The notes beneath the pieces were generated by a model, which was not told the DNA's origin, made no database searches, and saw nothing but the letters and a program-made list of their open reading frames with translations. From contig CAMOIX010000004.1 of assembly GCA_946616365.1 (NCBI GenBank), positions 1 through 64,000 of the forward strand: a stretch of DNA of 64,000 nucleotides. Reading direction: 5' to 3'. Source of the stretch: AC2028 sp002373595. Its GTDB lineage: Bacteria > Bacillota > Clostridia > Lachnospirales > Lachnospiraceae. Below are positions 52,801 through 60,690 of the stretch, piece after piece. Position numbers and translations under genes: made by a program. Positions within the stretch are counted from its first letter, which is position 1; every line of letters starts with the position of its first letter.

Positions 52801-53046
52801 AACAAGATATCTCAGGAGAGCCCCACCGTCATGGACCTTATCCTGGGACATAAGATAGACCTCGTAATAGACACTCCCACTCAGGGACGCGACAAGTCCA
52901 GGGATGGATTCCTCATCAGACGAAATGCCATCGAGACAGGCGTATACTGTATCACGGCGATGGACACCGCGCGTGCTCTCGTCAACAGTATGGAACATGT
53001 CAATGAGAACGGTAAGCTTGAACCTGTAGATATTGCGGCCCTGTAG
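49834..53046 (+). CDS. carB: Carbamoyl-phosphate synthase large subunit
   Basis: The 1070-residue subunit has the usual two homologous ATP-grasp synthetase halves, each opening with VMVIGSGPIVIGQAAEFDY or VLVLGSGPIRIGQGIEFDY, an oligomerisation domain, and a C-terminal allosteric MGS-like domain (FLIRRNAIETGVYCITAMDT). It makes carbamoyl phosphate for arginine and pyrimidines. No pyr or arg genes sit beside it; a hydrogenase-domain kinase follows after 47 bases. Confidence 0.97.
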   Translation: MPKNKDVKRVMVIGSGPIVIGQAAEFDYAGTQACRALKEEGVEVILVNSNPATIMTDRDIADKVFIEPLDVKVLEDIIEREKPDSILPTLGGQAGLNLGMELEESGFLKSHNVKLLGTSAWTIRSAEGRQEFKDLMERIGEPCAASTVVTSVKDGEDFADQIGYPVVLRPAYTLGGSGGGIAHNRTELDEILENGLRLSRTSEVLVERCIAGWKEIEYEVMRDSAGSCITVCNMENIDPVGVHTGDSIVVAPSQTLMDKEYQMLRTSALKIINELKITGGCNVQFALHPESFEYCVIEVNPRVSRSSALASKATGYPIAKVAAKIALGYTLDEIPNAITGKTFASFEPALDYCVVKMPRLPFDKFLTAKRTLTTQMKATGEVMSICNNFGGALMKAIRSLEQHVDCLRSYDFTALTDEELEAQLNVIDDRRIWVIAEALRRGVSEEHIHEITKIDIWFIDQIAILTEMEGALEKSGKSLDEDLLREAKRLEFPDSVIARLTGLSEKEVHDKRYELGIHTAYKMVDTCAAEFAAATPYYYSVYGKCEENEARETCDRKKVLVLGSGPIRIGQGIEFDYCSVHATWSFSKAGYETIIVNNNPETVSTDFDIADKLYFEPLTDEDVEEIVRLEKPDGAVVQFGGQTAIKLTEHLMRIGVPILGTKAEDVDAAEDRELFDQILQKTGIPRAAGGTVFTAEEAKKIANELGYPVLVRPSYVLGGQGMQIATCDKEIEEFMEIINRIAQDHPILVDKYLMGKEIEVDAVCDGEDILIPGIMEHIERTGVHSGDSISVYPAPTIGKLIKDKIADYTHRLATALHVKGLINIQFIAIDEDVYVIEVNPRSSRTVPYISKVTGIPIVDLATKVILGSKIKDLGYKPGLAPEAEYYAIKMPVFSFEKIRGAEISLGPEMKSTGECLGIAKTFHEALYKAFLGAGVKLPKYKQMIITVKDADKGEAIGIAKRYEKLGYTIYATRSTAAALNEAGVKARKVNKISQESPTVMDLILGHKIDLVIDTPTQGRDKSRDGFLIRRNAIETGVYCITAMDTARALVNSMEHVNENGKLEPVDIAAL

Positions 53047-53093
53047 TATAAATGATACCATTAAGGGCAGTTGGCAGCGCAAGGTGAGGACAG

Positions 53094-56000
53094 ATGAGCA
53101 TAGTATATACCAGCGAAAAGTGTATAGGTTGCAATAAGTGCATCAAAGTATGCAGTGCTGTCGGTGCGTGCATTTCCGAGGAAAAAGACGGAAAGGCACG
53201 CATTATTGTAGACGGAGCTAAATGCGTAGCCTGCGGAAGCTGTATCGACGTATGCGCCCACGGAGCCAGAGAATTCGAGGACGATACCGGGAGATTCTTT
53301 GCAGACCTTAAGAAGGGCGAGAAGATATCGCTCCTTCTTGCACCTGCTTTCAAAGCAAACTATCCCGACGAGTACGAGAGCGTGCTCGGAGGATTAAAGC
53401 AGCTCGGAGTAAACCGCATCATAAGCGTGTCCTTCGGAGCTGATATAACGACCTGGGGCTATCTTAACTATATCAAAGAGCATGATTTCGTCGGAGGCAT
53501 CTCGCAGCCCTGCCCCGCGCTCGTTTCATTTATCGAGAAATATATTCCCAAACTCATAGATAAGCTTTTCCCCGTGCAGAGTCCCCTTATGTGCGCAGCC
53601 ATATATGCGAGAAAACAGATGGGGATCACGGACAAGTTTGCTTTTATCAGTCCTTGTATAGCAAAGAAAGTAGAGATAGATGATCCTCATAATGAAGGGC
53701 TCGTTCAGTACAATGTCACTTTTGAGCATCTCATGAAGTACATTCGTGATAATGATATCAAAGGACCTTCCATACACAGTGAGATAGAGTACGGACTCGG
53801 ATCCTTCTACCCTACGCCGGGCGGACTCGCAGAGAATGTCAGATGGTTCCTCGGAGACAGTGTATATATCAGACAGATAGAGGGTGAGAGACATCTCTAC
53901 GAATGGCTCTATTCTAATGCGGACAGGATAAAGGATAACAAGACGCCTTTCCTCTTTATCGACGCGCTTAACTGCAAGAAGGGATGTATCTGCGGTACGG
54001 CGGTTAATCCCGATAAGGCAAAGACTGATGATGCGCTCTACGCGCTTCTCGATATCAGAGAGAAATCCAAGAAGGCAGAGAAGGGCGATGCCTGGTCCAA
54101 GGCTGAGACACCCGAAGAGAGGCTCAGACTGTTTAACGAGCAGTTTGCTGACCTTGACCTGAATGATTATATCAGGGGATATACAGACAGATCCGCTGAT
54201 TGTAAATTCAAGATACCTACCGAGGAAGAGTTCGACGAGATCTTTAAGAGCATGAACAAATTCACGGAGGAATCCAGAAATATCGACTGTACCTGCTGCG
54301 GATATGACCGCTGCAAGCACATGGCCCTCGCTATATACAATGGCTTCAACCATAAAGAGAACTGTATCTACTATGAGAAGACGATGGTACGTGAACTCGA
54401 AGTGGAGAAGGCTGTCGCAGAGGAAGCAAACCGTGCAAAGAGTTCTTTCCTTGCAAATATGAGCCACGAGATACGTACGCCTATCAATGCTGTCCTCGGT
54501 ATGAACGAGATGATACTGCGTGAGAGCAATGAATCCGGCATCACATCGTATGCCGAATCGATAAGGAGTGCGGGCAATACGCTCCTCGGTCTGGTCAATA
54601 ACATACTCGACTTCTCCAAGATAGAAGCCGGCAAGATGGATATCGTGGAGGTTAATTACGACCTGTCCTCCGTCATCAACGATCTCGTCAATATGATCGC
54701 CATCAAAGCGCAGGATAAGGGCCTCGAGCTTGAGATGAGCTTTGATCAGCATATTCCGAAGTCACTCTTCGGAGATGAGATCCGCATCAAGCAGATCATC
54801 ACCAATATCCTTACGAATGCAGTCAAGTATACCGAGAAGGGTAAGGTTTCGTTTAATCTGGGATTTGAGAAGATTGAGTCGGATCCTGAACATATTGAGC
54901 TGAAGGTATCGGTAAAGGACACCGGTATAGGAATAAAGCAGGAAGATATCTCCAGACTCTTTGAGAAGTTTGACCGCATAGAGGAGGAGAGAAACAGAAA
55001 TATCGAGGGTACCGGTCTCGGTATGAACATTACTCAGAGGCTTCTCGAGATGATGGGATCGTCTCTGCAGGTGGAGAGTGTTTACGGCGAGGGTTCTACA
55101 TTTAAGTTCTCTCTGAAGCAGAGAGTCGTCAAATGGGATGAACTCGGAGACTTCGAGTCCGCTTACAAGCAGTACGTCTCACAGAGAGAAAGTTATAAAG
55201 AGAAATTCACGGCACCTGAGGCGGAGGTTCTCGTCATCGATGATAACCCGATGAACCTTATGGTATTTAAGAGTCTCCTCAAGCAGACGCTGATCAAGGT
55301 CGATGCGGCCAATGACGGATACGAGGGACTTGAATTCGCACAGAAAAAGAAATATGACATCATATTCTTTGATCATATGATGCCCGGTATGGATGGTATA
55401 GAGACTCTGCACAGGATGCGCGCGGAAGACGGCCCCAATAAGGGTACTGTCTCCGTATGCCTCACGGCCAATGCAATATCCGGAGCGAGAGAGGAATACA
55501 TCAAAGCGGGATTTGACGATTATCTCACCAAGCCCGTAGATCCTCCCAAGATAGAGAGCATGCTCGTCATGTATCTCCCGAAGGATAAGGTCATCATAAC
55601 CACCGACACCGGAGAGGACAGCGCTGAAGATGAGAAGTATCCCGAGTATCTTGAGATGCTTGGCAAGTTCCCCGGTATAGATCTGAAGACCGGAATAAGC
55701 ATCAGCGGCGGAGTGGATGAGTATGTATCCGTGCTCAAGATATTCGATGAATTCTTTGATGATAAGTATAACGAACTTCAGGGATTCTACGATACCGATG
55801 ATATAACCGACTACACGATCAAGGTCCATGCCATGAAGAGCTCTCTCAAGATCATCGGTGCAGGCAGATTTGCAGAGAAGGCACAGGCTCTTGAGAACGC
55901 GGGTAAGAGCGGAGATATTGCCTATATCAAAGAAAATCATGCTCCTTTCATGGATGAACTGAAGACATACAAGAACCCCGTATCGGAAGCGCTGGCTGCG

Positions 56001-56240
56001 GAAGCGGAAGCGAATGCACCTGCACCTCCGGAGGCAGAATCCATCGATCTCGAGTGGATGGATGAGATCTACGGAGAGATGAAGGATGCGGCACAGTGCA
56101 AGGAGATGAACCGTATCACGAGCATCCTTGATGAACTTCGCGATTTCGATGTCCCGGCCGGAGAACGCGAGAAACTCGACCAGATAGAAAACTGCGCAGA
56201 GGCAGGAGATTTCGAAGCAATATTGGCAGTGATAGGATAA
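53094..56240 (+). CDS. [FeFe]-hydrogenase-like sensor fused to a hybrid histidine kinase
   Basis: A 1048-residue soluble protein. Residues 5-65 hold two 4Fe-4S motifs (CIGCNKCIKVC, CVACGSCIDVC). Residues 75-330 are an [Fe] hydrogenase large-subunit domain whose four H-cluster cysteines are present: Cys 140 (SQPCPA), Cys 188 (SPCIAKK), Cys 294 and Cys 298 (NCKKGCICG). The proton-transfer Cys of catalytic enzymes (TSCCP) is Pro here, as expected for sensory rather than catalytic types. Residues 397-428 form another Fe-S site (CTCCGYDRC). A kinase follows with His 458 in SHEIRTP and an ATPase (DTGIGIK, GTGLGMNIT), then a receiver with Asp 760 and an HPt with His 912. No membrane helix. AAGGTGAGG precedes the ATG. 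It probably senses H2 or redox state. Confidence 0.9.
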   Translation: MSIVYTSEKCIGCNKCIKVCSAVGACISEEKDGKARIIVDGAKCVACGSCIDVCAHGAREFEDDTGRFFADLKKGEKISLLLAPAFKANYPDEYESVLGGLKQLGVNRIISVSFGADITTWGYLNYIKEHDFVGGISQPCPALVSFIEKYIPKLIDKLFPVQSPLMCAAIYARKQMGITDKFAFISPCIAKKVEIDDPHNEGLVQYNVTFEHLMKYIRDNDIKGPSIHSEIEYGLGSFYPTPGGLAENVRWFLGDSVYIRQIEGERHLYEWLYSNADRIKDNKTPFLFIDALNCKKGCICGTAVNPDKAKTDDALYALLDIREKSKKAEKGDAWSKAETPEERLRLFNEQFADLDLNDYIRGYTDRSADCKFKIPTEEEFDEIFKSMNKFTEESRNIDCTCCGYDRCKHMALAIYNGFNHKENCIYYEKTMVRELEVEKAVAEEANRAKSSFLANMSHEIRTPINAVLGMNEMILRESNESGITSYAESIRSAGNTLLGLVNNILDFSKIEAGKMDIVEVNYDLSSVINDLVNMIAIKAQDKGLELEMSFDQHIPKSLFGDEIRIKQIITNILTNAVKYTEKGKVSFNLGFEKIESDPEHIELKVSVKDTGIGIKQEDISRLFEKFDRIEEERNRNIEGTGLGMNITQRLLEMMGSSLQVESVYGEGSTFKFSLKQRVVKWDELGDFESAYKQYVSQRESYKEKFTAPEAEVLVIDDNPMNLMVFKSLLKQTLIKVDAANDGYEGLEFAQKKKYDIIFFDHMMPGMDGIETLHRMRAEDGPNKGTVSVCLTANAISGAREEYIKAGFDDYLTKPVDPPKIESMLVMYLPKDKVIITTDTGEDSAEDEKYPEYLEMLGKFPGIDLKTGISISGGVDEYVSVLKIFDEFFDDKYNELQGFYDTDDITDYTIKVHAMKSSLKIIGAGRFAEKAQALENAGKSGDIAYIKENHAPFMDELKTYKNPVSEALAAEAEANAPAPPEAESIDLEWMDEIYGEMKDAAQCKEMNRITSILDELRDFDVPAGEREKLDQIENCAEAGDFEAILAVIG

Positions 56241-56286
56241 AAGTATGGGATATTGCATGAGCAGGGAATATGTGATGAGGTTTGGC

Positions 56287-56325
56287 ACGCCATGATCAGA
56301 AGTGATCGTTGACCATGGCGTTTAA
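56287..56325. terminator. Terminator between convergent genes
   Basis: ACGCCATG and CATGGCGT, with an inner TCA/TGA pairing, form a stem followed on the plus strand by TTTAAT. It lies between the hydrogenase-kinase gene and the minus-strand hydrolase/ligase gene. Confidence 0.65.
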
Positions 56326-56337
56326 TATCAAGGATTA

Positions 56338-58815
56338 TTAGTTAACCTTCTTTACCAATGCCATCTCCATTATCTTATCGCACAGATCGCCGAAGCTCCT
56401 GCCGTCCGCTTTTGCGGAGAGGACAAGGTGGGAGTCGGGATAGAGCTGAGGGAGTGAGTCACACTCCAAGCATACGAATTCTTTGAGGTCCTTGTCGACC
56501 ATGAAATCCATCTTAGCATATGCATTAACGCCGAGGGCAAAGGCAGCGTCCTCGGCTGCTTTCATTAATCTCTTTGAGAGTTCTTCGGGGATATCTGCGG
56601 GGCACTTGGTAGCCTGCTCTCCGGTCAGAGTCATGCCCTTTTCTTTATCCTTGGTCTCGAGGGGAAGCTTTTCAAGTACGGGGAGAGCTTTGCCTCCTAC
56701 GGTACATACAGCGAATTCGCGTCCTGCGAAGTATTCCTCGACGAGTACTTCGGTATCCCATCTGAAAGCATTGTTCACAGCCTGACGGTAAGCGGCCGGG
56801 TCGCCTGCTACGCTTATTCCGAGTCCTATACCACCGTTATTGGGCTTAACGATCACAGGATAGCTAAGTCCCTTTTCTGTAGGATCGGGGATAGGAGCGC
56901 CCTTTCTGATGCAGTATCCGTCGGGGACGGGTACGCCGGCGTCGGTCATTACGAGCTTAGCCGATATCTTGTTGGAAGTGATAGCGGATGAGAATGAGTC
57001 GCATCCGGTGTAGTCTATTCCAAGCAGGTCTAATGCAGCCTGTACCTTACCGTTCTCGCCGTTAGCTCCGTGAAGAGCAACGAAGACGAGATCGGCCTGT
57101 TTGCATATCTGGAGTACATTGGGACCGAAGTAAGAGTCGGACTGGTCCGTACGGCGCTTTCTCGTAGCCCAGAGATCGGGAATCTCATCGGGGATATCCT
57201 TGGGAGCGAGAGAGTACTTAACAGGATCCTTAAATACATCGGGCAGGAGTTCCTCGGTTTCTCCGTATCCGAAGAATACATCGAGAAGTACGACATTGTT
57301 GCCACGGTTTCTGAGGACCTCCGCAACAGTGACACCGGTCTTTAATGAGAGGTTTCTCTCGTTGGAAAGACCTCCTGCGAGAACGACTATGTTGAGATTG
57401 CCGGGAAGTATGAATTCCCTGAGTTCGTCATCACTTATATATTCGTCCTTAACGATGAGGTCGGAACCGTCCATATTGAGCTCCAGAGTGCCGAGCATCT
57501 CACGGGTGAGGGATGCGATCTGGAGTATACGCTGTATCTGATCAGGCTTTAAGTCGACATCATACTTCTTCTTGACGAAAGCCTGGATGCGCCTGGTGAT
57601 GGGCTTATTTACATGCACGATAAGGAAGTTCGTCACGCCGAGGAGTGCGTTAAGCTTCTTGGAGTTGACGAGATCGTCGAGCATATCTATTACTTTTAAT
57701 ATCTCGCCCGCGCGGAATGCAGTCATGATGGACTTGAGCGAATCGAGGAGATTCGGATTCTGACGCGAGTAGAGTATGCAGTACGCGAGGAGATATGCAA
57801 CATTGTCGGAGTACTTGGGATCTCCGATCATATCGCAGAGGAATGCTATGAATTCCGATATATCGCAGCCGCTTCCGAGAGAGAATGCCTTCTCTACGAG
57901 CATACCTACGAGACGGTTGGTCTCGGATTTTTCTTTTTCACTGACAGCAGAGCGGATCATACTGTTGATGAACTGATCGAGGATCTGCATCTCAGGACGC
58001 TGGCCGGCGGGATTTACACGGATGTTGTACTCGCCGTTCTCTCCGAAGTCAAAGAATGTATTGGGAGCATGGCTCTCGGAGAATCCGAATTTACCGTAGT
58101 CATATCCGATGTAGTATGTCTTCTCGCCGATATCGTTCATGAGGATATTGACGTAATCGTAGTCGATATTGTGATTCTCGATGACCTTCTGACGGTCGAT
58201 GATACGGCGCTTATAGTGCTCGATGAATTTATCGGAGAATCCCTGACCGTCAAAGGATACGCAGCGGTCGGGAGTATCGTTCAGGATGGTGACATATTTT
58301 GCTTTGTTGCCGCCCTTGGAGTGACCGATGACTGTGACGAAATACTTGTTTAAACCAAGCTGATCATAGGCTCTCTTGTACCACTCGAGTGCATTGATCT
58401 GCTGGAGTGAATCTATCTGATTGGCACCTTCGAAGTCGTCGGTCCATTCGTTGTCCGCAGTTCCGCGGTAAGCAACCACCGCTTCGTGCTTTCCGTTCTC
58501 GTCGGGCTCGCCGGCATCGTTCTTTATGACAATAGAGATACCGCCGCCGGCACCGTATGCCGTATCGAGGTGAGCCTCTGCGATAAGCGAGTTTGAGATA
58601 GCCGGGTTTTTCAGGATGGCGAGGATGACATTACGGAAATCGAATCCGTTCATCTGCGTTGTGTATGTGCGCTCATTATCGAGAGCATCCAAATCTATCG
58701 CACCCAGGTATTCGCCGACGGTCTTTCCCTCTGCATGAAGGATAGATACGAGCGGAGCCATATCCGGCATATATGTGAGGTGTTCTATAAGCAGCAGTTC
58801 GTCGGTACGGTACAT
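56338..58815 (-). CDS. Alpha/beta hydrolase (Mbeg1-like) fused to a D-Ala-D-Ala-ligase-like ATP-grasp
   Basis: An 825-residue cytosolic fusion. Residues 1-270 resemble the Mbeg1/DUF2974 lipase-like family, with VAYRGTADNEWTDDF and nucleophile Ser 166 in GHSKGGNKAKY. A helical region of about 200 residues follows. From about 475 to the end is a nearly full D-alanine-D-alanine ligase: VVLAGGLSNERNLSLKTG, ALHGANGENGKVQAALD, GCDSFSSAITSNK and VIVKPNNGGIGLGI. The glycine-rich loop and substrate Glu are recognisable, but the usual C-terminal NEVNTMPG is replaced by CLECDSLPQLYPDSH, so the amino-acid substrate may differ. It is third in an operon with a channel and a CNB protein. I know of no characterised protein with this architecture. 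Confidence 0.85.
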   Translation of the reverse strand: MYRTDELLLIEHLTYMPDMAPLVSILHAEGKTVGEYLGAIDLDALDNERTYTTQMNGFDFRNVILAILKNPAISNSLIAEAHLDTAYGAGGGISIVIKNDAGEPDENGKHEAVVAYRGTADNEWTDDFEGANQIDSLQQINALEWYKRAYDQLGLNKYFVTVIGHSKGGNKAKYVTILNDTPDRCVSFDGQGFSDKFIEHYKRRIIDRQKVIENHNIDYDYVNILMNDIGEKTYYIGYDYGKFGFSESHAPNTFFDFGENGEYNIRVNPAGQRPEMQILDQFINSMIRSAVSEKEKSETNRLVGMLVEKAFSLGSGCDISEFIAFLCDMIGDPKYSDNVAYLLAYCILYSRQNPNLLDSLKSIMTAFRAGEILKVIDMLDDLVNSKKLNALLGVTNFLIVHVNKPITRRIQAFVKKKYDVDLKPDQIQRILQIASLTREMLGTLELNMDGSDLIVKDEYISDDELREFILPGNLNIVVLAGGLSNERNLSLKTGVTVAEVLRNRGNNVVLLDVFFGYGETEELLPDVFKDPVKYSLAPKDIPDEIPDLWATRKRRTDQSDSYFGPNVLQICKQADLVFVALHGANGENGKVQAALDLLGIDYTGCDSFSSAITSNKISAKLVMTDAGVPVPDGYCIRKGAPIPDPTEKGLSYPVIVKPNNGGIGLGISVAGDPAAYRQAVNNAFRWDTEVLVEEYFAGREFAVCTVGGKALPVLEKLPLETKDKEKGMTLTGEQATKCPADIPEELSKRLMKAAEDAAFALGVNAYAKMDFMVDKDLKEFVCLECDSLPQLYPDSHLVLSAKADGRSFGDLCDKIMEMALVKKVN

Positions 58816-58834
58816 CTTTAAGCCTCCGTGTTAA

Positions 58835-59317
58835 CTAGTTGGATTCGATCTCTTCGATGAGAGCCTGATATACGAGGTTTAAGTTCTCGTTTTCTTTTCT
58901 TATGTTGCGGACGAGGTTTACTCCTATGAAACGCAGGAGTGATACGCCTGCAGCGGGGTGAGAGTCTGCGTATGCGTCAAAGTCTTTCCTTGAGATGGAT
59001 ACGCAGGTGCAGTCCGATTTGGCGCGCACTGTAGCGGAACGCTTGTCGCTGTCTATGAGAGCCATCTCGCCGAATACGCAGTGCATATCGGATTTGAGGG
59101 AAGCGCAGACAAATTTATCTCCGAAGACGGTGGTCTTGATGATATCTACATCACCGTCTATGAGGAAGTACATATCCGATCCGGTATCACCTTCCGTGAT
59201 GATATCAGTGCCCGCGGAAAAGTCGGACGGCTTGAGGAGCTTTGCAAAGTCCTCGAGATCGCTGCCGGAGATGGAGCTTAAGAGCGGGAAAGTTTTAAGC
59301 TTTTCGGTGTATTCCAT
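58835..59317 (-). CDS. Stand-alone cyclic-nucleotide-binding domain protein
   Basis: A 160-residue protein consisting of one CNB domain plus a C-terminal helix. The phosphate-binding cassette FGEMALIDSDKRSATV is complete, with Glu 84 and Arg 93 as the expected ribose and phosphate contacts, so cAMP or cGMP binding is plausible. There is no HTH, so it is not a CRP-type regulator. Its ATG overlaps the channel stop by one base (TGATG), and it lies 19 bases before the hydrolase/ligase gene. It may gate the channel or the fusion enzyme. Confidence 0.9.
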   Translation of the reverse strand: MEYTEKLKTFPLLSSISGSDLEDFAKLLKPSDFSAGTDIITEGDTGSDMYFLIDGDVDIIKTTVFGDKFVCASLKSDMHCVFGEMALIDSDKRSATVRAKSDCTCVSISRKDFDAYADSHPAAGVSLLRFIGVNLVRNIRKENENLNLVYQALIEEIESN

Positions 59318-60504
59318 CAGATCTCCTCCCCGAGTATTATCGCACCGCAGTTACCCGGGATGATATAGTCATCGCCGGGATTTAAGCGGGGTTCGTTGGT
59401 TTCCATTTCTTTTACTGACTTAAGGCGCTGTATGATCTCACCGTAGTTGGTTGATTTCTGGGCCTCGGAGAGGATGTTGTGCTTGATCTCTTTCTCAACT
59501 CCCATGTTCTCCAGGATGCCGAGGAGGAGGAAGTTCTTCTCCGATTTATACCAGTCAAAGAGTTCGCCGTATCTCCTGCCGATCCAGGACTCGCTGATGG
59601 GCTCTATCTGGACGGAGGTACCGTCACCGTTGTCGAGGAAGGAACTCATGACCTTGCTCATTCCGCTGTAATTGGTAGAGGTAGTGAGGATGTATCTGGT
59701 GTATTCTTCGGTGTATATGATCTCTGCACAGTTCTGGGCTTCGAGGTAATTGCGGTATCTTTCTGTCCTGATCTGTGCACATATATGGCATTTGGAATTG
59801 AGGTTTCTTGCGAGGAGAGCAGTTACGAATACTCTGGAGTCGATAAGCTCTTCGTCAAGGTTCTCGCCGCTCTCACCGATGATGAGAACTTTGGAAGCCT
59901 CTTTGATATTGGCGTTCTTGAGGGTCTGCTCCTCGGTGAAGTCACCCTTGAGGATGTTTAATCCTTTGAGTTCCGCATCGTCGCGAAGAGTCTGGAGCCT
60001 GACGTCCTCGGCTCCGGTGATAAGGATTATGTCGGCTACAGAGAGGTTTTTGTTTTTATGAAGGATGCCGACAATGAGACTCTTTATGTCGTTTTTCCAT
60101 CCGCATACGATGATATGTTTTTTCATATTTTGCATTTTCTTGATACCTCTCTCAGCATTTAATCTGCGCGCGACGAGCGCGGACGATATGTAACCTGTGA
60201 TGGTGGAAAGTCCTACTACTCCGAGTGAGAGGACTATGAGACCGAGGATTCGCCCGCCCGGAGTGCCGGTGAATTCGTAATCGTTGCCGGCGAGAGCGAG
60301 CATATTGTAGACGAAGACGTCGATGAACGAGAGCCCGTCATCCTTGCCTCCGCCGTAGATATAGCAGGCATAGCAGACGAGCAGGACGAGCACGAGGATA
60401 AGTGTGATGGTATCTGCATGTGCGTCCCGCAGGATCCGGAGGAGGTTTTTCTTCTTTTCCGGAGTCTTCTGTATTTTCTTGTTTTTATCGGAATTTTTGC
60501 CCAT
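59317..60504 (-). CDS. CASTOR/POLLUX-like two-helix ion channel with RCK domains
   Basis: A 395-residue membrane protein. A Lys-rich N-terminus precedes helix 1 (near 33-52), a pore loop, and helix 2 (near 87-112), then RCK/TrkA-N regions beginning MKKHIIVCGWKNDIKSL. The potassium filter TVGYG is absent; the pore reads LALAGNDYEF (residues 69-78), which resembles the ADAGNH filter of plant CASTOR/POLLUX channels, and the following TPGGRILG matches the channel fold. Ion selectivity is therefore uncertain. The final 90 residues form a second regulatory domain ending DDYIIPGNCGAIILGEEI. No Shine-Dalgarno site precedes the ATG. It is first in a three-gene operon. Confidence 0.87.
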   Translation of the reverse strand: MGKNSDKNKKIQKTPEKKKNLLRILRDAHADTITLILVLVLLVCYACYIYGGGKDDGLSFIDVFVYNMLALAGNDYEFTGTPGGRILGLIVLSLGVVGLSTITGYISSALVARRLNAERGIKKMQNMKKHIIVCGWKNDIKSLIVGILHKNKNLSVADIILITGAEDVRLQTLRDDAELKGLNILKGDFTEEQTLKNANIKEASKVLIIGESGENLDEELIDSRVFVTALLARNLNSKCHICAQIRTERYRNYLEAQNCAEIIYTEEYTRYILTTSTNYSGMSKVMSSFLDNGDGTSVQIEPISESWIGRRYGELFDWYKSEKNFLLLGILENMGVEKEIKHNILSEAQKSTNYGEIIQRLKSVKEMETNEPRLNPGDDYIIPGNCGAIILGEEI

Positions 60505-60513
60505 ACACGGGTT

Positions 60514-60543
60514 ATTTTACTATATTATGCTGTTTTTTGGCAA
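60514..60543 (-). promoter_or_regulatory. Promoter of the channel operon, nearly leaderless
   Basis: On the minus strand TTGCCA (60543-60538) and TAAAAT (60519-60514) are 18 bases apart. The ATG at 60504 starts nine bases after the -10, leaving a leader of about three bases. Confidence 0.5.
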
Positions 60544-60578
60544 ATCCTTTGAAAATCGGCGTATAGAGGGTGTTTTCC

Positions 60579-60608
60579 TTGATTTATCCGAGGAGGGTAT
60601 GGCATAAT
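60579..60608 (+). promoter_or_regulatory. Possible promoter of the FecR-domain gene
   Basis: TTGATT (60579-60584) and CATAAT (60603-60608) are 18 bases apart, preceded by TGG. The leader would be about 75 bases, and AAGGAAGG lies just before the ATG at 60691. Confidence 0.4.
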
Positions 60609-60690
60609 GAGAAGAAGAATAAGGTCCTGCAAAAAGGGGCTTATTGTTTGTTGTGTAAAGAAAAGACAACCGGTTTAAAGGAAGGTTTTT

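Noticed and set aside
53526..54752. Long minus-strand open frame (about 400 codons) opposite the hydrogenase-kinase gene
   Set aside because: The plus strand encodes clear hydrogenase and kinase motifs over the same bases. The minus frame shows no family motif or ribosome site, so it is a codon-bias shadow.
55179..56288. Minus-strand open frame of 369 codons opposite the receiver/HPt end of the same gene
   Set aside because: It overlaps the convergent terminator and the conserved receiver domain on the plus strand, has no recognisable domain, and shows no good start signal.
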